Virus record (IMG/VR): IMGVR_UViG_3300006810_000486
Span: 1 to 21,301 of that record
DNA: 21,301 nucleotides
Source of the DNA: a virus
Strand: one strand, 5' to 3'
Shown: positions 13,901 to 21,301 of the stretch, piece after piece
How the letters are laid out: each line of letters starts with the position of its first letter
How positions within the stretch are numbered: the first letter of the stretch is position 1
Translations under genes and position numbers: made by a program
The notes under the pieces: model-generated
Seen by the model: only the letters and a program-made list of their open reading frames with translations
What the model was told of the DNA's origin: nothing
The model's database searches: none

Positions 13901-14221
13901 ATGGCTTCTGGAGTCCTAGGGCAACAAGCTCTGAATGCTACTACTAACACTACGGTATATACTACGCCTGCAGACACAGTAGCATACGCAAATATCAATG
14001 TTGTTAACATCAATGCAACCCCCATTGTCGTAAGACTTGCTATCGCAGCAGGTACTACACCTCTCGCAGCAGAGTATATTGAATATGAAGCAGAGATTGC
14101 TGGATATGGTGTTTTGGAAAGAACTGGTATTGTTTTAAATTCTGGCAAAAGAATCGTAGCATATAGCAATATTTCGAGTGTAAGCGTTGCAGTATATGGC
14201 GTCGAAGAATCTACTGTTTGA
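13901..14221 (+). CDS. Small β-rich late structural protein, 106 aa
   Basis: AAGGAG at 13887-13892 sits eight bases before ATG. The protein is Ala/Thr/Val-rich, with alternating strand-like stretches (TVYTTPADTVAYANINVVNI, PIVVRLAIAAGTTPL, EYIEYEAEIAGYGVLERTGI, SVSVAVYGVEE) and no cysteine or membrane helix. The pattern 'TxVYTxPAxTxAxxNxxVxNxxxxPxxVRLA' with a late 'LERTG' turn fits a small jelly-roll or Ig-like virion protein, as in other cyanophage late regions. It is first in a late transcript that continues into the cysteine-rich genes. Its precise role in the virion is unknown. Confidence 0.8.
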   Translation: MASGVLGQQALNATTNTTVYTTPADTVAYANINVVNINATPIVVRLAIAAGTTPLAAEYIEYEAEIAGYGVLERTGIVLNSGKRIVAYSNISSVSVAVYGVEESTV

Positions 14222-14227
14222 TAAATA
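14220..14227 (+). promoter_or_regulatory. Late-promoter-like octamer GATAAATA
   Basis: A NATAAATA match overlaps the TGA of the preceding gene, 26 bases before the next ATG. It would give a second entry point for the block containing the three cysteine-rich genes. Confidence 0.5.
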
Positions 14228-14253
14228 ACAAGTATAAAGGAGCATAAAAACCA

Positions 14254-14580
14254 ATGGGACGTTTTATTAGTTCACCAACAGAATCAAGAGCAACCGTAGC
14301 AGTAAACTCGGCACACCAAGCAGCATCTGGAGAAATTCTTCTTCTAGATACTTCGGGTGGAACTGAATTTACTGTAACTCTTCCGTTGAATCCAAGACCT
14401 GGCGACAGACTTAACTTTATTGACGCTGCTGGAACCGCTGGCACCACTAAAGTTACTATCGCAAGAAACGGTCAAAAGATCGCTAACATCGAAGACGATT
14501 TGGATATTGACATTAAAAATACATCACTCGAATTGTACTACACAGGAACCAGTTACGGTTGGTCGATCCTTTCAAACTGA
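14254..14580 (+). CDS. Small β-rich late protein, 108 aa, module shared with the Mtd-like protein
   Basis: AAAGGAG at 14236-14242 precedes the ATG. Residues about 36-108 (EFTVTLPLNPRPGDRLNFID, VTIARNGQKI, LELYYTGTSYGWSIL) align by eye with the C-terminal domain of the 152-residue protein at 9679. The shared frame is 'T-L-T-L-P ... P-x-P-G-D-x-[IL]-x-F-[VI]-D ... V-T-I ... L-x-[YW]-x-G-x-x-[YW]'. This suggests an interchangeable small β-module used in more than one virion part. The N-terminal 35 residues (MGRFISSPTESRATVAVNSA) differ from that protein. No catalytic motif is visible. It is probably a structural or fibre accessory protein. Confidence 0.78.
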   Translation: MGRFISSPTESRATVAVNSAHQAASGEILLLDTSGGTEFTVTLPLNPRPGDRLNFIDAAGTAGTTKVTIARNGQKIANIEDDLDIDIKNTSLELYYTGTSYGWSILSN

Positions 14581-14607
14581 TTCACCTGAATACGGAGGGA
14601 TAGACAA

Positions 14608-15600
14608 ATGTCAAGTTTAAGAGATTTACTAGATTACGCGAGTATTGAGGACCTTCCTCCCATTACCGCGTTCGGTCAACCAGGAGTCATGTTTACCTTT
14701 AGAGGTGTCGCATGTGCTCAAGGAAACGGTTGCGACACTTATGAAAGTCAGAGACTATGCTGGTGTGTACCCCCACTAGACGCAACTAAAATGCGTGTAG
14801 AAATTTGGGGTGGTGGTGGAATGGGCGGGGCTCCTCGCTGTACTTCTACTGGTGTTCCTGGATATTCTGGAGAATACAACAGTAGAATCCTTTGTGCAGA
14901 TGAGTTAAACATTGCCAATTTTAACAATCAGTGCTATGTAATGTGTGTTGGCATGGCAAACTGCTGTGCAGCTTGTCATGGTGGGTGTATGGGTTGTAAG
15001 ACCTATGTTCAAGGTCCTGGACTATCTGGATTCTGTGCCGAAGGTGGATATGGCGGTAAGTACGAAGGTGTTTGCTCCGTATTTAACAACTCTCGTTATG
15101 GTTGTAACACCGTAATCGGTAACAACTGCTGTAGCAACTGTGGATGTACACCAGCATATTGCTGCTGGCACGAAACAGAAAATGCTCCTTTCAACAAAGC
15201 AGATAGAGACGCAAAAGAAGCCCTTGGCATTTGCTATAATGGTATTACAGCTTCTTATGTTGTCTCCGACTGCTGCTGCCGTAAGATTGGTGGTAAGAAG
15301 ACTTACACCCCTTTACCTGGCGGTTTGATTGGTAGATTTGGTGGATACATGGTTAATGGTTTCATGTGTGATGACTGCTATCTAGATCCTAATCACTACA
15401 GATGTGTTGATTGTGATAGAGCAAATAGTAGTGGTGGTATTTTCCCTGGTTTAGGATCTGCCACATGTGGATGGGGTGGTCCTCCTGGAATGGGAGGCGG
15501 TCAAGGATACCTCGGATGTTGTTATCACTGCTCCTGCGGTGGCACTGGCGCTACTGGTGCAGTTAGATTCACTCTATACCCATCTACTACAGGAGGTTGA
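14608..15600 (+). CDS. Cysteine/glycine-rich late protein, paralogue A, 330 aa
   Basis: GGAGG at 14594-14598 sets the start. The protein has 35 cysteines in 330 residues, often as CC, CCC or CxxC, in a glycine-rich frame. Shared landmarks with the next two genes are an LRDLL start, EIWGGGG near residue 67, C-Y-x-M-C-V-G, and GCKTYVQGPGLSGFCAEGGYGG at about 130-150 (here with the K-Y-E spacing after it). A GG[PM]-type turn series and a final GATGAVRFTLYP strand also match. The general plan resembles glycine-rich phage fibre-tip domains (Gly_rich_2-like or gp38-like), but the cysteine load is unusual. The cysteines could bind metal or form disulphides after release. No signal peptide is present. 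An adhesin or tail-tip role is inferred from location and the glycine-rich frame. Confidence 0.82.
   Translation: MSSLRDLLDYASIEDLPPITAFGQPGVMFTFRGVACAQGNGCDTYESQRLCWCVPPLDATKMRVEIWGGGGMGGAPRCTSTGVPGYSGEYNSRILCADELNIANFNNQCYVMCVGMANCCAACHGGCMGCKTYVQGPGLSGFCAEGGYGGKYEGVCSVFNNSRYGCNTVIGNNCCSNCGCTPAYCCWHETENAPFNKADRDAKEALGICYNGITASYVVSDCCCRKIGGKKTYTPLPGGLIGRFGGYMVNGFMCDDCYLDPNHYRCVDCDRANSSGGIFPGLGSATCGWGGPPGMGGGQGYLGCCYHCSCGGTGATGAVRFTLYPSTTGG
15591..15596 (+). promoter_or_regulatory. Strong ribosome-binding site AGGAGG for paralogue B
   Basis: A full AGGAGG lies inside the last codons of paralogue A, seven bases before ATG 15604. Only three bases separate the two genes, so translation is probably coupled and the start is well determined. 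Confidence 0.85.
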
Positions 15601-15603
15601 TAA

Positions 15604-16512
15604 ATGGCTGGCATTAGGAATCTATTGGGAAAAGAATTTAGGTCTTCGGTTGGTGCTCTTGGCACAACAGTAGAACCAATTCATGACGGCAAAGTCTTTA
15701 TTTTTGCAGCAAACCACAGATCATGTTGCTGCAACTGTGCTACAAACAATTGTATCTGTAACTGGTGTGTTCCCTGCGGCGTTACAAAAGTAACGTTCGA
15801 GATCTGGGGTGGTGGTGGTGCAGGCGCTGGTGCTTGCTGCTGCATGAATGGCATTCCTGGCACCACTGGTGCTTATTCACGTAAGACTCTGACTTATCCA
15901 GAAGTCGAAGGTGGTTACTGCTATCAACTGTGTGTTGGAACTGCAACAAGTAACTCAAATAGCTTCCGTGGTGTTAGAGGTTGCCATACTTACATCACTG
16001 GTCCTGGACTGTCTAACTTCTGTGCAGAAGGAGGATATGGAGGTTGTACTTGCTGCGGCATCTGGTCAAACTCTGCCTGCTACAGTAAGGATAGAATTGA
16101 TTTCTGCTCTGATGGTAATTGCCTTGGATATGGTCCCCCAGCATATGGTGGAGATTTGAACATCGCAGGTAGAGCAGGATTCATCAGAAACTACTGCTCG
16201 GAGCAATGCGCTGTTAAAGCAATGCTACCATATCCACCAAGAATTGTTGATCATAGTGGTGGTTGGTCTACTACACACTATTGCACCCGTGTTACTTGTG
16301 GAGAGCAAAACCATTGCTTTATCAGTTTGCCATACTCTGGTTGGCCAAACTGTTACTCTTCTGGTATTCCTGGTTTCGGCAACGCATCCGCTATTACTTG
16401 TGGATCTTCGTGTCAATGTGGAACCCCAGGATCTGGCGGTATGATCCGCATCACGTATTGCTCTTGCTGGATGGGTGTCAATGCAGACTGTTCACTACAT
16501 ATGTGTAATTAA
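15604..16512 (+). CDS. Cysteine/glycine-rich late protein, paralogue B, 302 aa
   Basis: It has 34 cysteines in 302 residues, including a dense N-terminal cluster of eight within residues 41-61 (CCCNCATNNCICNWCVPCG). It shares the IRNLLG start, W-C-V-P-C-G leading to FEIWGGGG near residue 67, CYQLCVG, GCHTYITGPGLSNFCAEGGY, and a C-terminal GSGGMIRITY strand with its neighbours. Unlike paralogue A, it ends in a short extra tail (CSCWMGVNADCSLHMCN). The three-base gap and shared architecture point to tandem duplication. Function is unknown; a glycine-rich adhesin or virion surface protein is the most likely class. Confidence 0.82.
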   Translation: MAGIRNLLGKEFRSSVGALGTTVEPIHDGKVFIFAANHRSCCCNCATNNCICNWCVPCGVTKVTFEIWGGGGAGAGACCCMNGIPGTTGAYSRKTLTYPEVEGGYCYQLCVGTATSNSNSFRGVRGCHTYITGPGLSNFCAEGGYGGCTCCGIWSNSACYSKDRIDFCSDGNCLGYGPPAYGGDLNIAGRAGFIRNYCSEQCAVKAMLPYPPRIVDHSGGWSTTHYCTRVTCGEQNHCFISLPYSGWPNCYSSGIPGFGNASAITCGSSCQCGTPGSGGMIRITYCSCWMGVNADCSLHMCN

Positions 16513-16526
16513 TAGGATAAACAACA

Positions 16527-17429
16527 ATGGCTACTAACTTACGAGACTTATTAGGTGTAGTGACCTCCGATGCTGCGGCTTCAGGTTACGATCCAGATAC
16601 ACTTCTACCCACATATCCTTTAGAGGATTATAACGTTCAGTATTTTACTCCTGGTGCATATATGTCACAGGGTTATGATACGCCTATAAGTGATATCGAT
16701 AGTTATCACTATACGTATTATCCCGACTGGACAGTTCCTACTGGCGCTACCCAGATTCTCTTCGAGCTCTGGGGTGGTGGTGGAGGAGGAGCAGTATCTT
16801 GCTGCTGTTCTCATGGTCCTGGTGGTGGTGCTGGAGCATATGCATATAAGATTCTCAAGGGATCTGAAGTAGTCGCTGGATGTCAATATCAACTGTGTGT
16901 TGCATCAGCAACTTGTAGAACTGCATCTAAATCTGGACGTAGAGGATGCAAGACTTATATCACTGGTTTTGGTCTTACTAATTTTTGTGCTGATGGTGGT
17001 TTTGGTGGTTGCAACTACTGCCAACTTCAAGGTTGCACTTGGTTGACACCAAGAAGAAATGAATCCGAATGTCAGTATGGTTGCTGTGCTATTTTCTATG
17101 GTGCTGATGGTGGTTCGGTTGGTCTACCTGGAGCATACTATGCAATCTGTTATGGTAACAGATGCCACAACAAAATCTTCTTCCCATACCCTGGTGGTCT
17201 AGCAAGTTCCCAAGGTGGATATGTATCTGATAGACATCATTGTGGTCACTGCAATTGCCACTATTGCGAGTGGTGCCGTGCCAAATCTCTAGTTGGTTTC
17301 GGACAAGGTAACTTCTGTCATGCTACTTCTATTCCTGGTTTCGGTGGTGTCACAGCATCTACTTGCGAAAACGGTCCAGTATGTGGATCAGGTGGTCATG
17401 GTGGCATGATCAGAATCAGCTACAAGTGA
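16527..17429 (+). CDS. Cysteine/glycine-rich late protein, paralogue C, 300 aa
   Basis: A weak AGGA at 16514-16517 precedes the ATG. It has 24 cysteines, none in the first 90 residues. That N-terminal part is instead Tyr/Asp/Pro-rich (MATNLRDLLGVV, then DTPISDIDSYHYTYYPDWTV). From residue about 78 it rejoins the family: FELWGGGGGG, CCC, GGGAGAY, CQYQLCV, GCKTYITGFGLTNFCADGGF, FPYPGGLASSQGGY, CxxCxCxxCxxC at about 239-249, then IPGFGG and GMIRISY at the C-terminus. Loss or gain of the N-terminal cysteine cluster marks it as the most diverged copy at that end. It is the last gene of the block, with a separate late promoter 39 bases after its stop. Its role is inferred to be structural or adhesive. 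Confidence 0.82.
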   Translation: MATNLRDLLGVVTSDAAASGYDPDTLLPTYPLEDYNVQYFTPGAYMSQGYDTPISDIDSYHYTYYPDWTVPTGATQILFELWGGGGGGAVSCCCSHGPGGGAGAYAYKILKGSEVVAGCQYQLCVASATCRTASKSGRRGCKTYITGFGLTNFCADGGFGGCNYCQLQGCTWLTPRRNESECQYGCCAIFYGADGGSVGLPGAYYAICYGNRCHNKIFFPYPGGLASSQGGYVSDRHHCGHCNCHYCEWCRAKSLVGFGQGNFCHATSIPGFGGVTASTCENGPVCGSGGHGGMIRISYK

Positions 17430-17467
17430 TACGGTAATCCGAAAACTGTTCATCTCATCCTTTATTC

Positions 17468-17475
17468 TATAAATA
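17468..17475 (+). promoter_or_regulatory. Late promoter, TATAAATA
   Basis: A perfect octamer lies in the 73-base gap after paralogue C, 28 bases before the next ATG, with AAGGAAAG at 17487-17494 as the ribosome-binding site. No hairpin terminator is visible between paralogue C and this promoter. Confidence 0.75.
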
Positions 17476-17502
17476 CAATTATTCAAGGAAAGTACAAACG
17501 TC

Positions 17503-18231
17503 ATGGCACAAATTTCTAAAGCATATACTTATAAGTTGCCCGACTCTTACTATGGGACAACTGCTGTAAATGGCAATACCGCCACCGCAATTTATAACGG
17601 ACCTGCAAAGGGATTTGTATTTGTAGGTTCAGATGATGGTGTTTTACATCCTGACGAGGGATTCCATCCATGGAATGGAAAGCAGGAAAATAGAGATGCA
17701 ATGGATATTAGAGCAGGTCTCTCGCGCAGAGCTATTGTACTTGATTGTACTACTAGTAATGACGATACTATCATCGCCGCTATCTGCACGGGTCAAGATA
17801 CATCTTCCGATGATTGGGGAACTGTTTCTTACACGCTAGATGGTGAGACAGAACCTTATCACACCGATCCAGATCCTCTTCCTTTAAATGATGTATATGA
17901 TGTACATAATGATAAGATCAAATATGATTTTGAAACTGAAACATGGTTGATTGATGAAATTCCTTTTGCAAAAGGTAAGTCCATGGAAGAACACATTGAA
18001 ATGAGAGACGCTCTGATTGTCGAGGCTCAAGGATATATTACTGATCCTGATAATGAAGTAACTGAAGAGCAAACAACTGCTATCAATGCATACATCACCG
18101 AACTTCAAAATCTATACACTAGATTTGAAGGAGTTCATCAGATGAAGATTCCTTTCCCATCATGGCCCATTGACGATCCTGGTCCTGCAGATGAACAGGC
18201 AGTAGCGCGCGCTGATGTAGGTGCTGGTTGA
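17503..18231 (+). CDS. Hypothetical late protein, 242 aa, with helical C-terminal part
   Basis: The start follows AAGGAAAG and a perfect late promoter. The N-terminal half is β-rich and Tyr/Gly-rich (KAYTYKLPDSYYGTTAVNGN, GFVFVGSDDG, CTTSNDDTIIAAICTG). The C-terminal third (MEEHIEMRDALIVEAQGYIT, TEEQTTAINAYITELQNLY, IPFPSWPIDDPGP) has the layout of tail-fibre-assembly or tail-chaperone-like proteins. In those, a helical R-D-x-L-[IL]-x-x-[AT]-D-type stretch precedes a W-P end. It is a single-gene unit closed by a strong terminator. It could be a fibre assembly factor or a minor virion protein; the resemblance is weak and unconfirmed. Confidence 0.72.
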   Translation: MAQISKAYTYKLPDSYYGTTAVNGNTATAIYNGPAKGFVFVGSDDGVLHPDEGFHPWNGKQENRDAMDIRAGLSRRAIVLDCTTSNDDTIIAAICTGQDTSSDDWGTVSYTLDGETEPYHTDPDPLPLNDVYDVHNDKIKYDFETETWLIDEIPFAKGKSMEEHIEMRDALIVEAQGYITDPDNEVTEEQTTAINAYITELQNLYTRFEGVHQMKIPFPSWPIDDPGPADEQAVARADVGAG

Positions 18232-18249
18232 TAACTAAAGAATCCAGAA

Positions 18250-18274
18250 GGGGCGGGGAAACCGCCCCTTTTTT
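18250..18274 (+). terminator. Rho-independent terminator ending the virion-gene region
   Basis: A 7-bp perfect stem, GGGGCGG / CCGCCCC, with a GGAAA loop is followed by six Ts. It separates the late structural genes from the downstream sugar-modification genes, which may therefore be expressed on their own schedule. Confidence 0.92.
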
Positions 18275-18278
18275 CATG

Positions 18279-18286
18279 CCTAAATA
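18279..18286 (+). promoter_or_regulatory. Weak late-promoter-like site CCTAAATA
   Basis: Seven bases of CTAAATA sit just after the terminator and 31 bases before the glycosyltransferase start. This differs from TATAAATA at two positions, so it may be a degenerate late promoter or chance. No convincing -35/-10 pair was found in the short gap. Confidence 0.3.
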
Positions 18287-18316
18287 AAGGTACTTAAATC
18301 ATTAGAGATTGATTTT

Positions 18317-19456
18317 ATGAGACCAAAATCATTTTTTATCAACGGCGGTGCGGGTCGTGTGATTTGTTCAATTCCTGCTTTAGAGAAGTATCAAGAAGAC
18401 CATCCAGACGAAGACTTCGTAATTGTTTGCGAGGGGGGAAGTGACTTCTTCAGAGGACATCCTACTCTATACAGCAAGGTTTATGATCACTGGCATAAGA
18501 ATTTGTTTCAGGATAAACTGAAGGATACGGACATTTGCACTCCAGAACCATATCGTGTCTGGGAGTATTATAACCAAAAGTGCAATCTGTCACAAGCATT
18601 TGACATTGCAATCAACAATAAAGGGATTAGAGATCTTCCTGATCCTACGATTAAATTAACTAGAGAAGAATCTGTGCGCGGCAAGATGATTGTTGCCGAG
18701 GTTCGTGCTAGGACCAATAAGAAAAAGACTGTTGTTTTCCAACCATTTGGTAGAGGAGTAACAGCACAAGGTAATTTAATCTACGACTCTTCGGGTAGAA
18801 GTTTTGAATACTACAATGCAGTTAGTATTGTAAGGAGACTACAGAAGAAGTATTCTGTTATCTGGTTTAGTGAACTTCCTCTAGATGTAGAAGGACTGGG
18901 ACTGAAAGATACTGTTTCGATTCCTGCGTCTCAACAGGTAGATCTTCGTACTTGGGCAGGTATTATCAGAGAAGCAGATCTAGTCCTTGGCTGTGATTCT
19001 GTAGGACAACACATTGCTAAATCAATGAACAAACCAGCAGTTGTTGTGGTTGGATCTACTTTTGCTGAAAACATTTCATATCCAGACTGGGAAAAATTTG
19101 ATATTCTGGACATGGGAGAGGGTCAAAGAATTTATGATCCCATTCGCGTTTCTATGGACGATGAATCCCACAGAGCAAATGATGGTATAATGGCTATGAA
19201 TGACAAAATTGAAGAAGTCATTCTGAAGTCTGTTGATAAGTTGATGAACAAATACTATCGCAAACCAGAGCAAGAAGTAATTCTTCCTCAAGAATGGGGT
19301 TGTGGCCCTCAAGGATGTGATATGCCACAAGCACCAGTTCAACAAGCAGAACCAAAAAAGGAGAAACCAAACATCTTTAGTGACATGCAAGTGACACAGG
19401 ATGCCATAGCATCAAAACCATCAGGGTTTTCAAATTCCGTTAAGATTGCAAAATAA
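18317..19456 (+). CDS. Glycosyltransferase, family 9-like (ADP-heptosyltransferase type), 379 aa
   Basis: The N-terminus reads FFINGGAGRVICSIPALEKY, a variant of the family-9 'G-x-G-D-x-x-x-x-[TS]-x-P-[AL]-[LI]-x-x-[LY]' loop, followed by FVIVCEGGSDFF. The second half has VLGCDSVGQHIAKSMNKPAV and VVVGSTFAENISYPD. This matches the GT9 'D-[ST]-G-x-x-H-[LI]-A-x-[AS]-[LM]-x-x-P' donor-site region, with D227 and H232. The likely reaction is transfer of a heptose or related sugar from an ADP-sugar to a glycan in the cytoplasm. A 65-residue Gln/Pro/Lys-rich tail (from about residue 315, with CGPQGCDMPQAP) extends beyond the GT-B fold. Only a weak AGAG precedes ATG. It heads a cassette with a carbamoyltransferase and an HldE-like enzyme. 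The fold is clear; the substrate is inferred. Confidence 0.8.
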   Translation: MRPKSFFINGGAGRVICSIPALEKYQEDHPDEDFVIVCEGGSDFFRGHPTLYSKVYDHWHKNLFQDKLKDTDICTPEPYRVWEYYNQKCNLSQAFDIAINNKGIRDLPDPTIKLTREESVRGKMIVAEVRARTNKKKTVVFQPFGRGVTAQGNLIYDSSGRSFEYYNAVSIVRRLQKKYSVIWFSELPLDVEGLGLKDTVSIPASQQVDLRTWAGIIREADLVLGCDSVGQHIAKSMNKPAVVVVGSTFAENISYPDWEKFDILDMGEGQRIYDPIRVSMDDESHRANDGIMAMNDKIEEVILKSVDKLMNKYYRKPEQEVILPQEWGCGPQGCDMPQAPVQQAEPKKEKPNIFSDMQVTQDAIASKPSGFSNSVKIAK

Positions 19457-19469
19457 TTGAGGTATTAAA

Positions 19470-21164
19470 ATGACAACTATTCTCGCTATTGCCAGAGGAC
19501 ACAATGGCAGTACGACTTTGCTGAAAGATGGTGAAGTGGTTTTTTATCTAGAAGAAGAAAGACTTTCTAGATTCAAGTATGACGGAACACCTTTGATGGG
19601 TATTCTGAAAGCGTTTGAATACACAGACACCATTGATCATTTGGTGGTCTGCCATACTCATCGTCATGGACCTGTTGCTGACTGGACAGGTGATGATATT
19701 TACGAGACATTAGTGAGAAAGATTGCTCGTAAAAAGTTTGAGTTCAAAACTCATTTCATTGATAATATTCATCATGAAATGCACGCTGCGTGTGGATTCT
19801 ATAACTCTGGATTTGACGAAGCGGCGTGTGTGATTGCTGATGGAGCTGGTAGTTTCTTGGAACTAGGAGAACCTATCGGAGATGTTGGGTACGAGTTTGA
19901 AACTATCTTTGACGTTGATTATGAGAGTAAATTTGATACTGTCTGGAAGCATATTGGAACCAGACAACCCTGCGGTATGTTTAAACAGGATAGTGTTTAT
20001 GTAACCGAGTATCCTGGTCATACCAAAATGTATGAGGCAGTAACACAATACTGCGGATTCCCTGCTATCGAAGCGGGTAAGCTCATGGGACTGTCTCCTT
20101 ATGGTAAAGAGAATGATGAACTACCATCGTTCTTTGATTCGACTGGCGAGTGGGGAAATCGTGAATTAATTATTCCAACTTACCCTAATGCTGCTCAAAT
20201 TAATTGGCAACGTTATGACATCTTGAGGGATGATGTCACTCGCCACAAAGAAGGTGATTTTACTGAAGTTCAAAAAGATCTTGCTTACAAGATTCAGAAA
20301 GAAACATCAGAAAGAATGGTCACCTTGATTCGTAGAGCACACGAATTGACTGGTAAAACTAATATTGTTATTTGCGGTGGTTACGGTCTCAACTGCGTTG
20401 CAAACTACAAGTATTGGAAAGAGTTCCCTGATCTGAACATCTACTGTGAGCCAATTTCTCACGATGGTGGTACTTCAATCGGTGGTGCTAAATGGGTTTG
20501 GCACCAACTCAATGAAATCAAGAAATCGTCTGGTAAGCAGGAATCTGTTTACTATGGACCACAGTATGATCCTTCTACATATGAATCTGATCTTGGTGAT
20601 CTCGAAGTTAGCGATACTTCTTACGGTGATGTCGCACAACTCATCCGTGATGGTAATATCGTGACTATCTACCAAGGTCGCTCTGAAGGTGGTCCTCGTG
20701 CTCTCGGTAACAGATCTATCCTTTTTGATCCCACGATCAAGGACGGAAAAGATTTTGTCAACACTGTCAAGCGCCGTGAATGGTTCAGACCATTTGCCTG
20801 CTCTATCAAGAAAGAAGCAGTTCATGACTGGTTCGACCTTGCTGGCCGTGAAGAAACTCCCCACATGATGTATGCTGTCAAGTGTCATGATGGCGTAGAA
20901 GAGAAGATCCCTTCTGTCATCCATGTTGACAACACTTGCAGAATTCAGACTGTAACCCCAGAGCAAAATGAGCATTACTATAATCTCATTGATGCTTTCG
21001 AGAAGTTGAGCGAAGTTCCCATCTTGTTCAACACCTCATTTAACCTCGGAGGAGAACCTCTAGTTGAAACTATTGAAGATGCTGTAAAGACTCTCACCAA
21101 TAGTGACATTGAATATCTGTATCTCCCAGAGATTCAGAAACTTGTTTATGTACCCAACGAATGA
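19470..21164 (+). CDS. NodU/CmcH-family O-carbamoyltransferase, 564 aa
   Basis: GAGG at 19459-19462 sets the start. The N-terminal Kae1-like domain opens with [20 protein letters not shown] and [11 protein letters not shown]. It carries the metal-site histidines H101 and H105 ([19 protein letters not shown]), D124 (IADGAGS) and D332 ([12 protein letters not shown]), plus LMGLSPYGK and [11 protein letters not shown]. The C-terminal YrdC-like domain has [33 protein letters not shown] and [13 protein letters not shown]. Length and motif order fit the family of about 550-620 residues, which transfers carbamoyl from carbamoyl phosphate (through a carbamoyl-adenylate) onto a sugar hydroxyl. The stop overlaps the next start as ATGA. 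With the flanking glycosyltransferase and heptose-type activator it probably decorates a surface or fibre sugar. All key residues seen are present, so activity is likely. Confidence 0.93.
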   Translation: MTTILAIARGHNGSTTLLKDGEVVFYLEEERLSRFKYDGTPLMGILKAFEYTDTIDHLVVCHTHRHGPVADWTGDDIYETLVRKIARKKFEFKTHFIDNIHHEMHAACGFYNSGFDEAACVIADGAGSFLELGEPIGDVGYEFETIFDVDYESKFDTVWKHIGTRQPCGMFKQDSVYVTEYPGHTKMYEAVTQYCGFPAIEAGKLMGLSPYGKENDELPSFFDSTGEWGNRELIIPTYPNAAQINWQRYDILRDDVTRHKEGDFTEVQKDLAYKIQKETSERMVTLIRRAHELTGKTNIVICGGYGLNCVANYKYWKEFPDLNIYCEPISHDGGTSIGGAKWVWHQLNEIKKSSGKQESVYYGPQYDPSTYESDLGDLEVSDTSYGDVAQLIRDGNIVTIYQGRSEGGPRALGNRSILFDPTIKDGKDFVNTVKRREWFRPFACSIKKEAVHDWFDLAGREETPHMMYAVKCHDGVEEKIPSVIHVDNTCRIQTVTPEQNEHYYNLIDAFEKLSEVPILFNTSFNLGGEPLVETIEDAVKTLTNSDIEYLYLPEIQKLVYVPNE

Positions 21165-21301
21165 AAATCTCTTTTGTAAATGGATGTTTTGATGTGCTCC
21201 ATCCAGGGCACATCGAACTCCTGAAGTATGCCAGGTCTCTTGGTGACTATCTCATCGTTGCTATCGATTCCGACAGGAAGGTGGCAGAGATGAAGGGTCC
21301 C
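21161..21301 (+). CDS. Partial HldE/RfaE-type sugar nucleotidyltransferase (3' end outside window)
   Basis: Only 47 codons are present, and the gene continues past the right edge. The start reads [20 protein letters not shown] and [20 protein letters not shown]. This is the cytidylyltransferase-like fold with the HxGH nucleotide site (H14 to H17), as in the C-terminal half of HldE, RfaE domain II or TagD-like enzymes. In bacteria these join AMP (or CMP) to a sugar phosphate; the HldE type makes ADP-heptose. The ATGA overlap with the carbamoyltransferase implies one operon and coupled translation. It would supply an activated donor for the upstream family-9 enzyme. Whether the donor is ADP-heptose or a related ADP- or CDP-sugar cannot be told from the fragment. 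Confidence 0.88.
   Translation, partial: MKISFVNGCFDVLHPGHIELLKYARSLGDYLIVAIDSDRKVAEMKGP

Noticed and set aside
1-21301. tRNA genes, insertion sequences, or an integrase/attachment site
   Set aside because: No cloverleaf-like sequence, transposase motif, terminal inverted repeat or integrase frame was recognised in the short gaps or coding regions.

Overview
The window looks like part of the late, virion-structural region of a T4-like myovirus of marine picocyanobacteria (Synechococcus or Prochlorococcus). Four things support this. All genes lie on the + strand, tightly packed, often with ATGA or TGATG overlaps. Gaps in front of gene blocks carry the T4-type late promoter octamer TATAAATA or NATAAATA. 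Blocks end in GC-rich hairpins followed by T-tracts. The proteins are acidic, β-rich, Gly/Thr/Ser-rich and adhesin-like, and no metabolic or replication core genes are visible. The phage and host assignment is an inference from these traits and was not confirmed by any search.

Layout. Bases 1-938 hold the 3' part of a fibre-like gene with a LamG/concanavalin-like jelly-roll domain. Bases 971-2175 hold three small structural or accessory genes, and the middle one is split by a -1 frameshift. Bases 2233-3630 encode a 465-residue structural protein that ends at a strong terminator. Bases 3712-9639 hold a giant 1975-residue gene made of about 21-residue β-repeats grouped into about 82-residue blocks. 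Bases 9679-13811 hold a fibre operon: an Mtd-like N-terminal domain protein, a small acidic protein, and a 1090-residue tail fibre with carbohydrate-binding-module-like repeats and a pectate-lyase-like segment, followed by a terminator. Bases 13901-17429 hold two small β-proteins and then three tandem paralogues that are very rich in cysteine and glycine. Bases 17503-18231 hold one more late protein with its own promoter and terminator.

From 18317 the content changes to sugar chemistry: a family-9-like (heptosyltransferase-type) glycosyltransferase, a NodU/CmcH-type O-carbamoyltransferase, and the start of an HldE/RfaE-type nucleotidyltransferase that runs off the window. Together they suggest a phage-encoded route that activates a heptose-like sugar, transfers it and carbamoylates it. 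Possible targets are host surface glycans or the phage's own fibres.

The observations most worth a second look are the cysteine/glycine-rich gene triplet, the sugar cassette beside the adhesin genes, the giant hierarchical repeat protein (which has no visible ribosome-binding site or promoter), and the single-base frameshift at about 1235.
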